This document shows positions 21,277 through 33,300 of a stretch of DNA of 64,000 bases, piece by piece. Source of the DNA: Thiothrix winogradskyi. Lineage in GTDB: Bacteria; Pseudomonadota; Gammaproteobacteria; Thiotrichales; Thiotrichaceae. The notes beneath the pieces were generated by a model that did not search any database, was not told the origin of the DNA, and was given only the letters and a program-made list of their open reading frames with translations. How positions within the stretch are numbered: the first letter of the stretch is position 1; each line of letters begins with the position of its first letter. The stretch lies in NCBI RefSeq assembly GCF_021650935.1, contig NZ_CP091244.1:2976001-3040000 (forward strand), given 5' to 3'. Position numbers and translations under genes: made by a program.

Positions 21277-21277
<1 letters not shown>
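20798..21277 (-). CDS. ispF: 2-C-methyl-D-erythritol 2,4-cyclodiphosphate synthase
   Basis: IspF closes the cyclodiphosphate ring in the MEP isoprenoid pathway. The approximately 159-residue protein begins [12 protein letters not shown] (zinc ligands Asp and His), has [25 protein letters not shown] and ends with the conserved [25 protein letters not shown]. Either of two adjacent ATGs (21280 or 21277) could be used. It overlaps or abuts the DUF2069 gene upstream. ispD is not in this window. Confidence 0.97.
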
Positions 21278-22573
<1,296 letters not shown>

Positions 22574-22663
22574 GAATGCCTCCTGATCGGGTTTGCCGTG
22601 CAATCTAACGGTATAAAGTTCGTACTGCAAGTGGACTGTTATTTTATAGATGACCAATGGCAA

Positions 22664-22691
22664 TTGAATCTACTTATATCCCTGTTATACT
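22664..22691 (+). promoter_or_regulatory. Promoter for the first giant surface-protein gene
   Basis: TTGAAT (-35, 22664-22669) is separated by 16 bp from TATACT (-10, 22686-22691), which also has an extended TG three bases upstream. It lies about 62 bp before the ATG at 22754. It is the clearest sigma-70-like promoter seen in the window. Confidence 0.55.
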
Positions 22692-22753
22692 TGTCGTAAA
22701 ATAATACCAATATTTATTGCCAAGATAATAAACAAAATAAGTGTGTGACAAAT

Positions 22754-25700
22754 ATGAAAAGCCCTTTCCCTGTATCCCGCCTGCATTCCCTGTTGACGCT
22801 TGTGTTGCTGTATGGTCTGAGCGGACAGGCATGGGCAGCCAGTTGCACCGCCTCTTACACGCATACCAGTAATGGTGGCAGCAGCAATTACACGTTAGGT
22901 TCGGGGCAATCGCTCAAAATCGCCAGCGGCACGTATACCGGGGCGCTGGATGGGTTTGCCAGCGGTTCCAGCGTTTGTGTGGAAACGGGGGCAACGTTCG
23001 CGCCCTCCAACATCAATGTGATAGCCGGGACGCTGACCAACTATGGTACAACTACCCTGCAAACCTTTGTGTATAACGCAGGGGCGGTCATCGACAACTA
23101 CGGGACGCTGCACTTTCCGGGCGGCCTGAACACCAATGGGGCAACCACCTTCCGCAACCGCAGTGGTGCTACCATGAATATGGATTACAGCTTCCAGTTG
23201 GGTAAAAACTCCACCTTCACTAATGATGGACTGCTGATTGCTGGAGAAGACTTCAACACCGAAAATGGCACAACCCTGACCAATAACCACCGGCTGGAAC
23301 TGGAAGGCAATTTCAACCCGGATGGCAAGTTTGACAACTACGGGCGTGTGTATGCCAAAGCCTTCATGAATATCAACATGAACTCCGATGTCAGCAACTA
23401 TTGCACACTGGTATCGTGGGGTGGCTTCAATAACAACAGCCCGCTGATGGATAATCAGGGAACCATCCTGATTACCACCGCTACTGGCACTTCCGGCGGG
23501 TTGTGGCAAAACAACAAGCCATTCAAGAACGGTTCCAATGCCAAAATTGCCGGGGGTGATTTCACCAATAACGACAGTTTTACTGGTGGTGGTCAGATGA
23601 TTTTTGCCGGTTTCACCCGCAATAATGGTGCATTCACCGGCAATAGTGCCGCTGACAAGATCACCTTCTACGACGAAACCCAAACAGCGACACAGATTTT
23701 TGATGTGATTGGTGTCGCCCCGACCAATACTGTCCGCACTGCTTTTGCCCGCCCGACCGAACTGGATGCCCCCAGTAATTGTTCGACCAATTACAAGAAT
23801 TTTGCCAACCCGGTAGTGAACGATTACGGCGATGCGCCTGCCACGTATGGGGATGCCAGCCATACCATCGTTGCAGGCATTCACCTCGGAGTAAGCCCAC
23901 CAGACGCAGAAAGTGCCAGCCAATACAGCTTCAATGCACTGGGTGATGGGGCAGACGAAGACAGCGCACCACGTTCTGCCACTACGCCTCCTACCGCCGC
24001 CCGTTTCCCGGTACTGAAAATGACGGATAGCAGCTACAGCGCACCAATCACCGTCACCAATACCAGTGGAGTTGCTGGCAAGCTGTATGGCTGGATCGAC
24101 TTCGACAAGAACGGCATGTTTGAAGCTGACGAGGGTGTTTCTGCCAACGTTGCCAGCGGCAGCAATGGTGTGGCTGTCACCTTGACATGGAACAGTATCC
24201 CGACCGACATCAAGCTGGGAACTACGTTTATTCGCCTACGCCTGACCACAGACACTGCCATAAGCACCAGTACGCCAACCGGTTTTGTTAGCAACGGTGA
24301 AGTAGAAGATTACCCAATTGCTATTTACCAACCTATTCCAGTTGATAGCCCCAGCCTGAAGGTGATCAGCAGTGCCGACCCTGATGCTTGTACCACGACC
24401 GTGTTTACAGATGACTTCAACGATCTCACAACTGATATTGGCTTGGGTGCTAATGTACTAGGTCACACTGGAATCCGTGACTGGCTCCTTGCAGGTGGAG
24501 GCACTGATACGTATGCACGTACAGTCAACGTCATGGCTCCCCAACAAACCTCTGTTTACTTGGGCAATGGCTCGGTACGTAGCGTATCGCCTAACTTCCC
24601 CAATGGCTTTACCTTTGATGCAGATGGTCACTTGACCTCACCCTTGGAGGCGATTGCTTTACGCGATATACCGGATGATTTAGATAAATCACACTGGGGA
24701 CCACAAGCTGTCACATTATCGCGCACGTTTCCAACGGTAGCCGGTAAACAATACCGTTTATATTTCAAAGCCATTCCTGAACAAGGCACGTACACTTCCG
24801 GCATTATGCGGGTTAACGCACCGGGTGGATCAATTCACTTCAAAGCGCCTGGCAGTGCCGAAGGCGTCCAAAGCTATGCGATTGAGTTTACGGCTACTAC
24901 TGATAGCTCGACGATCAGCTTCGTCAATTATGGGCATATTTTTAGTGACTGGTGTGACACACAAATCAACGGGTGGTGCACTGAAGGTGGTCTAACCAAC
25001 GGTACAGCTCCCAATGAGCTGATTATTGATGACGTAATGGTCGCAGCCGTTGATGCGTGTGAGCCACCGTTCCCTGTTAATATTTGCGGTAAAAGCATTG
25101 ATAACCCACTGGAACTGGACTTTTCTGGCACGGCGACACTCGTTTCCGGTACTGCCAAGCAGGTAGGCTCAGTCTACCGTTTCAGTAATGTCAGCAGCGG
25201 TGTGGACGCGTTGGTGACGTTGAATGCGCTACAGGCTAACAGCCTGCCTCGCTGGCTGGAGGGCGATTTGGGTGGTCAGCTACAAGGTGCACAGACCAAC
25301 AAATATTTCGATATGACGGTCAATCTGGTGCAAACTGGCACAGCCACCGCCATCAGCCCGGTCGATCTGGTACTGACCAGTTTTGACGTGGACGGCTCAG
25401 CAGGTGAACCGTATTCCGATGGGATCGAGTATTTCAGCCCTGCCGCCACCTTTACCGGCACTGGCAGCCAACTGCAAGCTTCCGACATGGGCGGCAGTGT
25501 ACGCTATGCCTTGCCCTTGTCAGCACGCGGCGTGGACGATGCCACCGCCGTTGACCCAGCCTATGCCGCTGGTGCGGTGTACACCGATGTCAGCAGTTTC
25601 CGCACCAAGGGGCTGGTGGTGGATGATGATGGTTCCAGCACCCGCAGTATTTTCATCTACGCCAATGGTGATGCCTTCAAGCAATTTGGCGCACTCACCT

Positions 25701-26584
25701 GCGATTCCAGCATTGCGGTCAGTACAGTCAACGGCACTATTTTTGAAGATGTCAATTACGGCGGGGGTGTTGGACGCGCCTTCGGCACGGCAGGTACGGT
25801 TGGCATTAGTGGAGTACGTGTAGAACTCTATGATGCAACAGGTAAATTCCTGACCAGCACCACCACCACCGCAGGCGGCAGTTACAGTTTCACCACCTTA
25901 CCAACCGGTAATTACTATGTACGGGTCGTGAATGACAGCGTATCTTCCAGCCGTCTTGGTACAAATGGCTCGGAATTAGCGATCCAAACCTACCGTAGCA
26001 ATGACGGCAGTGCCGTTAACAACGAAGTGGGTGGGCGTAACCCCGCATCCCCTGATGCCCCCGCCAATACGGGTGCTCAAGCACTGAATACCACGAACTT
26101 TACGTTATCCGCCAGCAGCGCCCAAGCGCAATCCGTGCAGCCAGTGTCAGTGGGAAGCGGCAATGTCAATGGTGTCAGTTTCGGTTTCAACTTTAACACC
26201 GTCGTCAATACGAATGATGCTGGGCAAGGCTCCTTACGTCAGGTCTTGTTGAATGCTGGTATTTTGTCGGGTGACGCTGCCTTGGAACAAGCTAACGGTT
26301 ACGTGAAAGGCACCGAAAACGCCATTTTCATATTGCCCACGACTGATCCGCAGCATGTCGCAGGCACATGGACGGTCAAACTCAACAGCGCCCTACCCAA
26401 CATTACCGCACCACTGGCATTGGATGGACGCAAGCAAGCCGGTTTCAGCAATCAGCCGGTCATCATCCTCGACGGCAGTAGCGCAGGCACAAGTAACGGC
26501 ATTACGCTGGATACAGGAAGCAATGGCCAGCAATTCCCGCTATCCATCGGTAATCAGAGCTTCGCAGGCTTGCGAGGGCTTTGA
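22754..26584 (+). pseudogene. N-terminal part of IS-disrupted giant secreted protein
   Basis: The first 1255 codons of a secreted multidomain protein, followed by 19 codons read into the inserted IS. It begins with a signal peptide (MKSPFPVSRLHSLL to about QAWA). A stretch to about residue 350 of short Asn/Gly-rich strands (DNYGTLHF, NNHRLELEGNF) looks like a beta-solenoid. A GEVED-like domain starts DYGDAPATYG (about residue 357), then a beta-sandwich with DDFNDL, an SdrD-B-like domain (FEDVNYGGGVGRAF, about residue 1000) and NDAGQGSLRQV opening a parallel beta-helix. The reading frame resumes at 28129; the reconstructed protein is about 1957-1960 residues. It is paralogous to the gene at 30383. 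Confidence 0.85.
26519..26527 (+). repeat. Left copy of 9-bp target-site duplication
   Basis: AGCAATGGC abuts the left inverted repeat of the insertion sequence and recurs directly after its right end at 28129-28137. One copy belongs to the original gene, in which it encodes Ser-Asn-Gly. Confidence 0.92.
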
Positions 26585-28128
26585 TTTTTACGGGCACAAC
26601 CATACCCTCCAAGCCCTGAAAGCCTGCCCGAATACCGCCTGACTTTTGCATAACCCAACACCCTGTTGGAAAACTCCAGCGTACCCTCAAGCCTGATTTT
26701 CATCCGCTGCGAATGCCTTTGGGTGTCAGGTCGGCATGTTCGTAACCCCAAATGATGGCAGCATAGAAGGACTCCCAATCGCTAATCAGATGCTCACGGA
26801 ACATCCCGCGCATCTTCTCCCACAATGCGGTACGGCTCTGTAAGCGGGTGCGGGCGGCTTGGAAGTACTGGCAGCAAGCTTCCTGTATCTGGTCGATCAG
26901 GAAGGTCAACATCATCAGGGTGGCGAACACGGTGGAAAGGTGTTGCTTGCCATGACCGTAATTATGTTCGAGGTTGTAACCGAGGTTTTTAAGGGTGTTA
27001 AAGGTTTCGTTCTCCACCTTCCAGCGGGAACGGCCTGCGCGTACCACATCCGCCACGTTGTCGGCGGTGAGGGGGATGTCAGTCACGCAGTCATAGATAA
27101 AGGTTGTACCGTCGGGGCGTTCCTCCCAATAGTCGATGTAGTTGACCCGCACGTCTTGGTTGGCATGGTTGAGCGGGATGTCGTTGGCATAACGGTAGCC
27201 ACACCGTAACTTTTTGCTCGTCGTGCCTGCCAATTCTTGGGTACTGCCATTGGCTAACCCGTCCAATACCGTCTTCAGTAATAGGCTGCCACTACGGGCT
27301 TTGGCGGTAATGATAAAGCTGTAACCGTTTGACTTCAGAAGACGGATGTGCGGCGCATTGCAGGACAGGGCATCTTGCAGCAGGATCATCTCCATGCGCG
27401 GGAAGTCTTGGCGCAACTGGGGGATGAGCCGTTTAGAGGCATTGTGTTCGCAATCATTTTTCTTGCTGCCATCCTGCTTGGTGATGGCCTCTGGGAAAAA
27501 GGGTAATACGGTATTCTTGTCAGGGTGAACCAGCACTGCCGCCAGCATCTGGTGGTAATACTCCTCGCGTCCGTCTTTGTGTGTCTTAATGCAACAATCC
27601 GGGCAAGAGATAGCCCCAGAGCTAAAAATACCTGTTCCATCAATACTGACTAAATACTTTCCTAGAAAACGGTAGCCTTCCAGTATGCCTTGCCGTTGCA
27701 GTTCCTGATGGATGGCGCGGAATACCGGGCGCAGACGCTGCGGTTTTACCCCGTCCAATACCGTACGCATTTGGCTGTCACAGGGAGCATCGGGGATGCC
27801 AAACAGGGTTTTCAGGTTGTGCCGTCGTGCCTTGTCCCCGCGCTGTTTGTCAAACTGCAACAGTGAGCCGTCTTTCAACGAAAATAGGGCAAGCCCTGAC
27901 ATCAACACGTCAACCAAGGGATAGTCGGGTTTGGTTTTGCGGTGTTCAGTGACTTCGCTGAAACAGCCACGCACACGTTCCAGCAATCCGGGGACTGAGA
28001 GGGTCTTGCGTAGCTTCAGGCTACCAACAAGAGGCAGGGGAGGTGGTTTTGCAGGCATTTCGTTGCACAGTGACTCGTTTTACAAGACCATGATTATACA
28101 GTCATTTTAAGATCGGCGGGAATTGCTG
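26528..28128. mobile_element. Insertion sequence, 1601 bp, inside giant surface-protein gene
   Basis: The ends are defined by sequence. The left end CAGCAATTCCCGC (26528-26540) is the exact reverse complement of the right end GCGGGAATTGCTG (28116-28128). Direct repeats AGCAATGGC flank it. It carries one minus-strand transposase. Deleting the element plus one 9-bp repeat fuses the flanking reading frames exactly. No passenger gene is present. Confidence 0.93.
26700..28058 (-). CDS. DDE transposase of the IS
   Basis: A 452-residue transposase that fills the element. A DDE triad can be proposed: the aspartate in LVSIDGTGIF, one in ILLQDALSCN, and the glutamate in RWKVENETFNTLKN. A cysteine cluster (CPDCC) precedes KDGREEYYHQML. 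The C-terminal NLGYNLEHNYGHGKQHLS segment is typical of a widespread group of IS4-superfamily-like transposases. I cannot assign the ISfinder family by eye; the 9-bp duplication and 1.6-kb size should help. The ORF is full length with no visible frameshift, so the element may still be active. Confidence 0.9.
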   Translation of the reverse strand: MPAKPPPLPLVGSLKLRKTLSVPGLLERVRGCFSEVTEHRKTKPDYPLVDVLMSGLALFSLKDGSLLQFDKQRGDKARRHNLKTLFGIPDAPCDSQMRTVLDGVKPQRLRPVFRAIHQELQRQGILEGYRFLGKYLVSIDGTGIFSSGAISCPDCCIKTHKDGREEYYHQMLAAVLVHPDKNTVLPFFPEAITKQDGSKKNDCEHNASKRLIPQLRQDFPRMEMILLQDALSCNAPHIRLLKSNGYSFIITAKARSGSLLLKTVLDGLANGSTQELAGTTSKKLRCGYRYANDIPLNHANQDVRVNYIDYWEERPDGTTFIYDCVTDIPLTADNVADVVRAGRSRWKVENETFNTLKNLGYNLEHNYGHGKQHLSTVFATLMMLTFLIDQIQEACCQYFQAARTRLQSRTALWEKMRGMFREHLISDWESFYAAIIWGYEHADLTPKGIRSG

Positions 28129-28137
28129 AGCAATGGC
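28129..28137 (+). repeat. Right copy of 9-bp target-site duplication
   Basis: AGCAATGGC directly after the right inverted repeat, identical to 26519-26527. Coding resumes here with Ser-Asn-Gly-Ser-Ile-Ile. Confidence 0.92.
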
Positions 28138-30237
28138 AGTATTATTCAAGCCCTAGCCATTAAAAACTTTAACGGCGCTGGCATTCGTCTTAACGAAACA
28201 GCCAATAACCAAATTGGCGGCGCTCTGAGCGGGCACGGCAATATTATTACCGCCAACGGCGGGGCAGGTATTGCGGTTACTGCTGCCACCGCTGTCAATA
28301 ACAGCATCCTCGGCAACAGCATTCACGGCAATGGTGGCTTAGGCATCGACTTGAATAACGATGGCGTGACTGCCAACGATGCAGGTGATACCGATACCGG
28401 TGCCAATCACTTACTGAACTACCCAGCGGTCACAGCCGCCTCGTTTGGTAGCAATGGCTCCAAAATCGTCACTTATGATTTCAGTTTGGATGTGCCAGCC
28501 AATACACATGGCTACCGTCTCGAATTTTTCAAAAATGCCACGAAGGATGCTTCCGGTCATGGTGAAGGTCAGTTCTATCTCGGCAGCAAAGACTTCACGC
28601 ATACCGGTGGCGCACTCAAATTCAAAGGCAGTTTCAATGCGAATCAAACGGTTGCAACCAGTGAATTCATTAGCGTGACTGTCACCGAAAAAACCAGCCC
28701 AACTGCATTTGGCAGTACCTCGGAATTTTCTGGTGCAATCAACGGGAATACCGCCATTGTTTGTACCAGCCTCCTTGATAACCCCAGTGCCGCATTGCCC
28801 GATATGGTGATTGATGAAAATGCACTGACCATTACCTACCTCCAAGCTAAAGACAGCAATGGCAACCCTGTCACTTATGTCATCAGCGGCGGGGCGGATG
28901 CGGCAATGTTCAGTGTGGGCCCTGTCACCAATGGCACGATTGATTGCGCCCAAATCCACTTCATTAAAACCCTGATCGTTAAGAATACACTGGCGGATAC
29001 CCGTGCCATTGTTCCCGGTTTTGTTGACCCCGGTAACTTTGAAATACCCATGGATAAGGACAAAGACAACGTTTACGACCTTGAAATTACTGCGACCGAT
29101 GTGCACGGCAATAAGTATGTACGCACCCTTTCACTCAAGGTAATGGATGTGAATGAAGCCCCTGCCATCACTTCCGGGACTGCTTTCAGCATCGAAGAAG
29201 ATGGCAATACCAAGGTAGCCGACATTCAGGCACAAGACCCTGACAAAGGCGATACCCTGCGTTATGACATCAGCGGCGGAACCGACAAAGCAGTCTTTAC
29301 GGTGAATAACAGCACTGGCGCACTGAGTTTCAAAGCCACCCCGGATTATGACGCGCCAACCGATGGCAACCGGGATAATATCTATGAAGTCACCGTGACA
29401 GTCACTGACAGTGGCGGGCTGACGGCGAGTAAAACCTTCACTATCAAGGTATTAAATCGCGTAGCAGATGACGGCGTAAAACTGCAAATGCGTGCATTCT
29501 TACAGGGCGCTTATGATGACAAAGCAGGACTCATGTCCACCGACCTGAACCTGCTCAACTTATTGCCAATAAACCAACCCTACCAAGCCGCACCGTTCAA
29601 TTACGCGGGTACAGAAACGCTTAGCACATTGGTCAAAGAGAATACCGATCACCGCGCTGCCGTCGATTGGGTATTGGTCGAGTTGCGCCTCAGCCCCACG
29701 ACAATCGCCAGCAGCCGTGCGGTAATCGTGCAACGGGACGGCAATTTAGTGGATGCGCAAACAGGTTCAAGCACCCTGCACTTCGCTAACGTTAAAGCGG
29801 GCAATTATTACGTGAGCGTGCGCCATCGCAATCACCTTGGGGTAATGAGTGCCCGCCCGCTTGGTTTGAGCAATACCGATAAATTGGTGGATTTCACCCT
29901 AAGCAGCACTGCCGTCAAAGGCACTGAAACCCGTTATATTGATGGCGCACTGGCGCTGCTATGGGTCGGTGATATTAATGGCAGCAACACGCTGACTGGC
30001 AGCGGCCCCGGCAACGACATCACCAGCTTGTTAAGCAGTGTTATTACCAGCCCGGAAAACTCACAGGCACAAACCAACTACATTTTGCGCGGTTATTTCA
30101 ATACCGATCTGAATATGGATGGAAAAACGCTGTTCAGCGGACCGGTTAATGATGTGAGTATTTTGATCGGCAATGTTGTTTTACATCCATTGAATGACAA
30201 CTTTGCCGCGAACTACATTGTGCGTGGCGGGTTGTAA
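28129..30237 (+). pseudogene. C-terminal part of IS-disrupted giant secreted protein
   Basis: The remaining 702 codons of the gene that begins at 22754. It starts inside the beta-helix (GSIIQALAIKNFNGAGI, NSILGNSIHGNGGLGIDL) and continues through a domain with ISGGADAAMFSVGP, a cadherin-like domain (NEAPAITSGTAFSIEEDG, DYDAPTDGNRDNIYEV) and the C-terminal region shared with the 4751-residue paralog. That region ends in two dockerin-like loops (GDINGSNTL, DLNMDGKTLFSGPVND) and NYIVRGGL. It lacks its own signal peptide and ribosome-binding site, so it is unlikely to make a useful product unless the IS excises precisely. Confidence 0.85.
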
Positions 30238-30271
30238 TAGACGCTACCAAAGATCAAAAACACCACAAACC

Positions 30272-30303
30272 CACCATCATCATTGATTAAAATGATGATG
30301 GTG
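30272..30303 (+). terminator. Hairpin between the two giant genes
   Basis: A perfect 13-bp stem, CACCATCATCATT with AATGATGATGGTG, around a six-base loop. It lies 35 bp after the stop of the first giant gene and 80 bp before the next. The T-run is weak (TTACAAT), so termination efficiency is uncertain. Confidence 0.5.
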
Positions 30304-30382
30304 TTACAATAAACGCAGATAATAATAAAAAATTATGCAGTAAAGACCAATAAAGCCGAAAAATCATAAGGATAACGGAATA

Positions 30383-33300
30383 ATGACAATGAACTCATTA
30401 CGCTCTGGAAACCAGCCAAGTGTCGGCTTGTTGTTGCGGACACTAATTATCCCCTCCAGCTTTCGCAGTTTTGCACATGCATTGATATTATTCTTTAGCC
30501 TGTTCGTTACCCTCACGTTAAGTATGAGTGCTCATGCCAACCCTGTGTGGCAAACAGGTGCAAGCAACCAAACCACAGGCAATGGCTCTTCAGCTACCAC
30601 CTCGGCCACACTATCCATCAACAAGCCAGCCAATGTACAAGCAGGCGATCTTGTTATCGTGACACTACACTACAACAGGACTAGCCTGACCATCAGCAAT
30701 GCCCAAGGTTTTACCCAAATACGTAACGAAACGTCTGGGGCTGATGGTAATAGCCGCGCTACTGTCGCGGCGTTCTACAAAATTGCCAGCGCATCTGAAC
30801 CTGCCAGCTATACATTCACTTATTCCGGCATTACCAGCACAACAACAAGCTGGCGTGCTGTCGCCCAGCGAGTAACAGGGCATCACCCCACTACGCCAAT
30901 AGGCAACTACACAAGTGGTAACTCCGCCACCACCACGCAAACCACCCGCACACTTTCCAGCATTAACACAACGGCGAATAACTCGCTTCTGGTTGCAGCT
31001 ATTACTATGCAAGCCAGCAGCGGCACTATTAGCGCCACACCTGGCACCAGCGCTCTTTCTAGCACCTCTACAGGTCCCAGCTTCAACGTAGCTTACCAAA
31101 CCCTTGCCACCGCAGGCGCAACCGGTAACAAAACATGGACGTGGACAACTGCACGAGCCAATGCGGCGCTGATGTTTATCATCAATCCTGCCCCTACCGT
31201 TGACTACGGTGATGCGCCTGCTACTTACGGCAATGCCAGCCATACCATTGTTACAGGCATCAAATTAGGTGCGAATGCGCCAGATTCAGAGAGTGCGAGC
31301 CAACCCACCCATAATGCGACTGGTGACGGTGATGATGAAGACGGCGCACCTAAATCACCAAGCAATAGCAGTATCACGTTATTTCCGTTGCTAAAAATGA
31401 CCGACACCAGCTATAGCAGCACGTTCACTGTTACCAATACGGCTGGGACAGCAGGCAAGCTCTACGGCTGGATCGACTTTGACAAAAGCGGCATGTTTGA
31501 AGCCGATGAAGCCACCTCGGTCAACGTACCGACCGGAACCAATGGCGGTACGGTAACACTCGCATGGAACAGCATTCCCACCGATATTCAACCCGGCACA
31601 ACCTTCATCCGCCTACGCATGACCACAGATGCAGCGGTAACAACCAGCACCCCAACCGGCAGTGCCAGCAATGATGAAGTGGAAGATTTTCCGATGGCCA
31701 TCGCGTTAACCCTACCACCCAATAGTGCAAGCGTCAGTGTCACCAGAGGCGTAACACCGACCTCATGCACCAGCACTGTCTTCAGCGAGAACTTTAATGA
31801 TCTAACCGGTGGGCAATATTTCGGGGCTAACCGCCCAGGCTCCAGTGCTATCCGTAACTGGGTTGCCAGCGGTGGCGGAACAGATACCCGCATCCGCACC
31901 GATGGGATGTACGCATCCACCCACGGAACATCTATTTACATGGATAGCGGGGCAATCCGCCGCATTTTCCCAACGACTGCTAATACCCCAGTTGCCGATG
32001 CTAACGGGCTTATTACTTCCCCGCCGACGGCGATTGAGTTACGCGATATTGCAGATGATCAAACACCGGGCGTTGTTGCTGGCGACTCGCATTGGGGGCC
32101 ACAACCACCTCGACTGTCGCGCACACTCAATACCATTGCCGGTCAGCGCTACCGTCTGTATTTCGAGCTTTTGCCTGAAAATAATGGTAATGAGTGGCGT
32201 AAAGGGATGTTACGAGTGGACACACCGAGTGGCTCGGTGCATCTACAAACACCCAGCTCCACTGACAGCACCTTTCAGTACCAAGTGGATTTCACCGCCA
32301 ATGCAACTTCTTCCACCATCAGCTTTGTCAACTACAGCCGGATTTCTGTCGATGGTAATTGGTGCATTCCAGCAAGCGATGCGTGGTGTACCATCGGTGG
32401 CTTGAGTGCTGCGCCAAAGACCAGCGAGCCAGTGATTGACAATGTTACGGTTGCGCTGGAATCTGCCTGTCTGCCGATAACCAACCAAGATTACGGTGAT
32501 GCACCAGCTTCATACGGCAATCCTAGCCACACCATTACCCCCAATCTTGCCATCGGTAACAATATTGATGCCGACAATGGTACGCAGCAAAACGCCAATG
32601 CTGACGCAGACGACACCAATGGCAGTCCAGATGATGAAGATGGCTTACAAAACCCCGCCATTATCCCTACAACCGTCGGGCAAACGTATACACTCACAAC
32701 CTACGTCAAAAACGAGACAGGCTCAACTGCATACCTCACCGCTTACATCGACTTTAACCGCGATGGGGATTTCTCGGATCCCGGTGAACGCGCCGATACC
32801 CAACACGTTTATTGGAACGGTTCTTTCCACTCGACCTTCACCATACCGGCAGGCACAACGGCGGGTACAACCTACGCCCGGTTGCGTTTAAGCCAAACCA
32901 AAGCAGAGGCAGAATCACCGCTTGGCGCTGCGACCAGCGGCGAAGTCGAAGACCACAAACTGACGATTTCCGCAGGACCTTTTTACGATTTCGGGGATGC
33001 ACCTGTCAGCTACGGCAACCCTCGTCATACGATTGTGAATAGTATTTTCTTGGGAACAAATCGCCCTGATAGTGAAACCGGCAGTCAGCATAGCTACAAC
33101 GCCAGCGGCGATGGTGTGGATGAAGATGGCGCACCCAAACAATACGGCAATGCCAACATCACACTGTTCCCCATCCTGAAAATGACCGCGACCAGCTACA
33201 GTGTTGACATTAAAGCAACCAATACCACCGGCTCAGCGGGCAAACTGTATGGCTGGATCGACTTAGACCAGAACGGCACATTTGATGCGGATGAAGCAGC

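Noticed and set aside
22895..23923. Long open frame (342 codons) on the minus strand within the first giant gene
   Set aside because: A shadow of the repetitive coding strand. The protein has no coherent composition or motif, and the plus-strand domains are clear.
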